From positions 1 through 64,000 of the forward strand of contig NZ_JBNPVX010000001.1 of the NCBI RefSeq assembly GCF_050434145.1: a DNA stretch of 64,000 bases, in the 5' to 3' direction. Position numbers and translations under genes: made by a program. The notes under the pieces were generated by a model. That model worked only from the letters and a program-made list of their open reading frames with translations, ran no database searches and was not told the DNA's origin. The DNA is from JAISST01 sp050434145 (GTDB lineage: Bacteria; Fusobacteriota; Fusobacteriia; Fusobacteriales; Fusobacteriaceae). Each line of letters opens with the position of its first letter. Position 1 is the stretch's first letter. Shown here in pieces: positions 62,941-64,000 of this stretch.

Positions 62941-64000
62941 TTTTCTTTCCTATTATTACTCTATCATTTCCACTATAGTCTTTACCTGTGAAACATATAA
63001 TAAAGTTATTTTTCTCCATTATAGCTCTTACATCATCCAATTGTCTATAACCTACTTCAAATGCAAGATAACCACCATCTTCTAGATATTCTGAAGATTC
63101 TTCTGATATTTTCTTATAAAAACTAATACCTGTACCACCATCAGTCAATGCCATTTTTGGCTCATATTCTTTGACTTCTACCATTAGTTCATCATATTCA
63201 TTTTCTGAAATATATGGTGGATTTGATATAATCATATTAAATTTGTTTCCTTTTAGTTCAGAAAAAATATTAGATTTTCTAAATGAAACATTGTCTGTCT
63301 TATTTATCTCTTTATTAATTTCTGAAACTTCCAAAGCACCTTCACTGATATCTATTCCTAGTATATTAAAATTAGGCAATTCCTTTCCTAAAGAAATAGA
63401 TATAGCTCCACTACCACAACCAATATCCAGAACTTCCCCTTTTTTCATGTCCAATAAAATATACTTACATTGTTCTACCAATATTTCCGTATCATTTCTT
63501 GGTATTAGCACTCTCTCATCAACTACAAAAGTATTTCCAAAAAATTCCCATTCTCCTAAGATATATTGAAGTGGTCTTCTTTTACTTCCACGTTCCATTA
63601 CCATCAATCTAATATTATTCTTCTTTTCTTGAGAAATCTGCCTATTTAAATTCAATGAAAGCATCATTCTATTCACACCTAGGGCATTGGCAAAAATATA
63701 TTCAGCATCTAATTTAGGATTTGGAACTCCATATTTTGCCAGATATTCAATACTTTTATTTAAAATAGAATAGTTTTCTTCTCTATAACTATTTTCATCT
63801 ACTACTAAATCTTTTTTTATATCATCAAAAGATTTTTTTTCTTCTACAATAGTCTTCAAATAGAATTTTATTTGATTTTTCTCCTCTTCAAATAACATTC
63901 TATCAAAATGGGCATATAACCCAATCCTATCAATTTTTAATACAAAAGATAAAACTTTCTCACTTTCCAAACGTGCTTTTTCTATTGATGCTTTTTCCAA
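62930..64000 (-). CDS. prmC: Protein-(glutamine-N5) methyltransferase PrmC, 5' end outside window
   Basis: Methylates the GGQ glutamine of release factors RF1 and RF2. 356 residues are visible, already longer than the usual 280. The MTase part is complete: PLQYILGEWEF, VLIPRNDTE, SAM motif VLDIGCGSGAIS, and NPPY in IISNPPYISENEYDEL. N-terminal to it are two similar helical segments, visible residues about 9-45 and 95-131, that align without gaps to the PrmC release-factor-binding domain (for example ARLESEKVLSFVLKIDR with PKLDAEYIFANALGVNR), so the N-domain seems duplicated. The first codon shown is TTG at the edge; the true start is upstream. Confidence 0.93.
   Translation of the reverse strand: MEKASIEKARLESEKVLSFVLKIDRIGLYAHFDRMLFEEEKNQIKFYLKTIVEEKKSFDDIKKDLVVDENSYREENYSILNKSIEYLAKYGVPNPKLDAEYIFANALGVNRMMLSLNLNRQISQEKKNNIRLMVMERGSKRRPLQYILGEWEFFGNTFVVDERVLIPRNDTEILVEQCKYILLDMKKGEVLDIGCGSGAISISLGKELPNFNILGIDISEGALEVSEINKEINKTDNVSFRKSNIFSELKGNKFNMIISNPPYISENEYDELMVEVKEYEPKMALTDGGTGISFYKKISEESSEYLEDGGYLAFEVGYRQLDDVRAIMEKNNFIICFTGKDYSGNDRVIIGKKSGD

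Noticed and set aside
1..64000. CRISPR arrays, rRNA operons, prophage or replication origin
   Set aside because: No regularly spaced direct repeats, rRNA signature sequences, phage structural genes or dnaA-type box clusters were seen.

Overview
The window is a stretch of chromosome, AT-rich throughout, from a low-GC diderm bacterium. It combines a lipid A pathway (lpxA, lpxC, lpxI, lpxB, lpxK, fabZ, an MsbA-like exporter) and a two-partner-secretion exoprotein with features usual in low-GC Gram-positives (class III fructose-1,6-bisphosphatase, YlmH, a small SRP RNA, an L10 leader). Together with two secreted or anchored YwqK-like repeat proteins, this mix points to Fusobacteriota, most likely Leptotrichiaceae. 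That assignment is inference; no marker phylogeny was run. Most genes lie on the minus strand.

Layout. 1-94: right end of an IS3-family element. 520-1367: rplM-rpsI behind a consensus promoter and short leader. 1687-3441: lactate-type dehydrogenase and a secreted repeat protein (plus strand). 3489-6095: FhaB-like exoprotein, apparently truncated and without a visible transporter partner. 6293-11935: eno, pyk, a phosphoribosyltransferase and a membrane pyrophosphatase, which ties glycolysis to PPi-driven ion pumping. 11999-25871: the expression cluster read right to left: rpmG, tRNA-Trp, secE, nusG, rplK, rplA, rplJ, rplL, rpoB, rpoC, yicC, gmk, rpoZ, apbE, with ribosomal-protein leaders in the expected places. 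26057-38143: a membrane-anchored repeat protein, hslU, rdgB, rph, msbA, lpxB, lpxI, lpxA, fabZ, then lpxC and a UvrD/PcrA helicase. 38239-38349: SRP RNA. 38434-41728: AsmA-like protein, YlmH and a YoaK-type membrane protein. 41943-46199 (plus strand): pssA, then a lower Entner-Doudoroff cluster (KDPG aldolase, two KDG-kinase paralogues, a YhcH-type protein). 46480-54494: fbp, nadD, an unrecognised gene, lpxK, smc. 54730-57203 (plus strand): S9 peptidase and a lipoprotein. 57279-64000: GlgX-type debranching enzyme, UlaG-like hydrolase, ispA, xseB, rsmD, queA and the 3' part of prmC.

Most of the window is housekeeping. The best leads are: a PrmC that appears to carry two copies of its N-terminal helical domain; a near-identical promoter-proximal motif in front of three unrelated genes (fabZ, eda, the UlaG-like gene); a GC-rich non-coding island upstream of fabZ; a perfect palindrome lying over the -10 box of the exoprotein promoter; an hslU with an intact HslV-activating tail but no adjacent hslV; and the duplicated KDG kinase around a YhcH gene. 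I found no CRISPR array, phage, rRNA operon or convincing new defence system.
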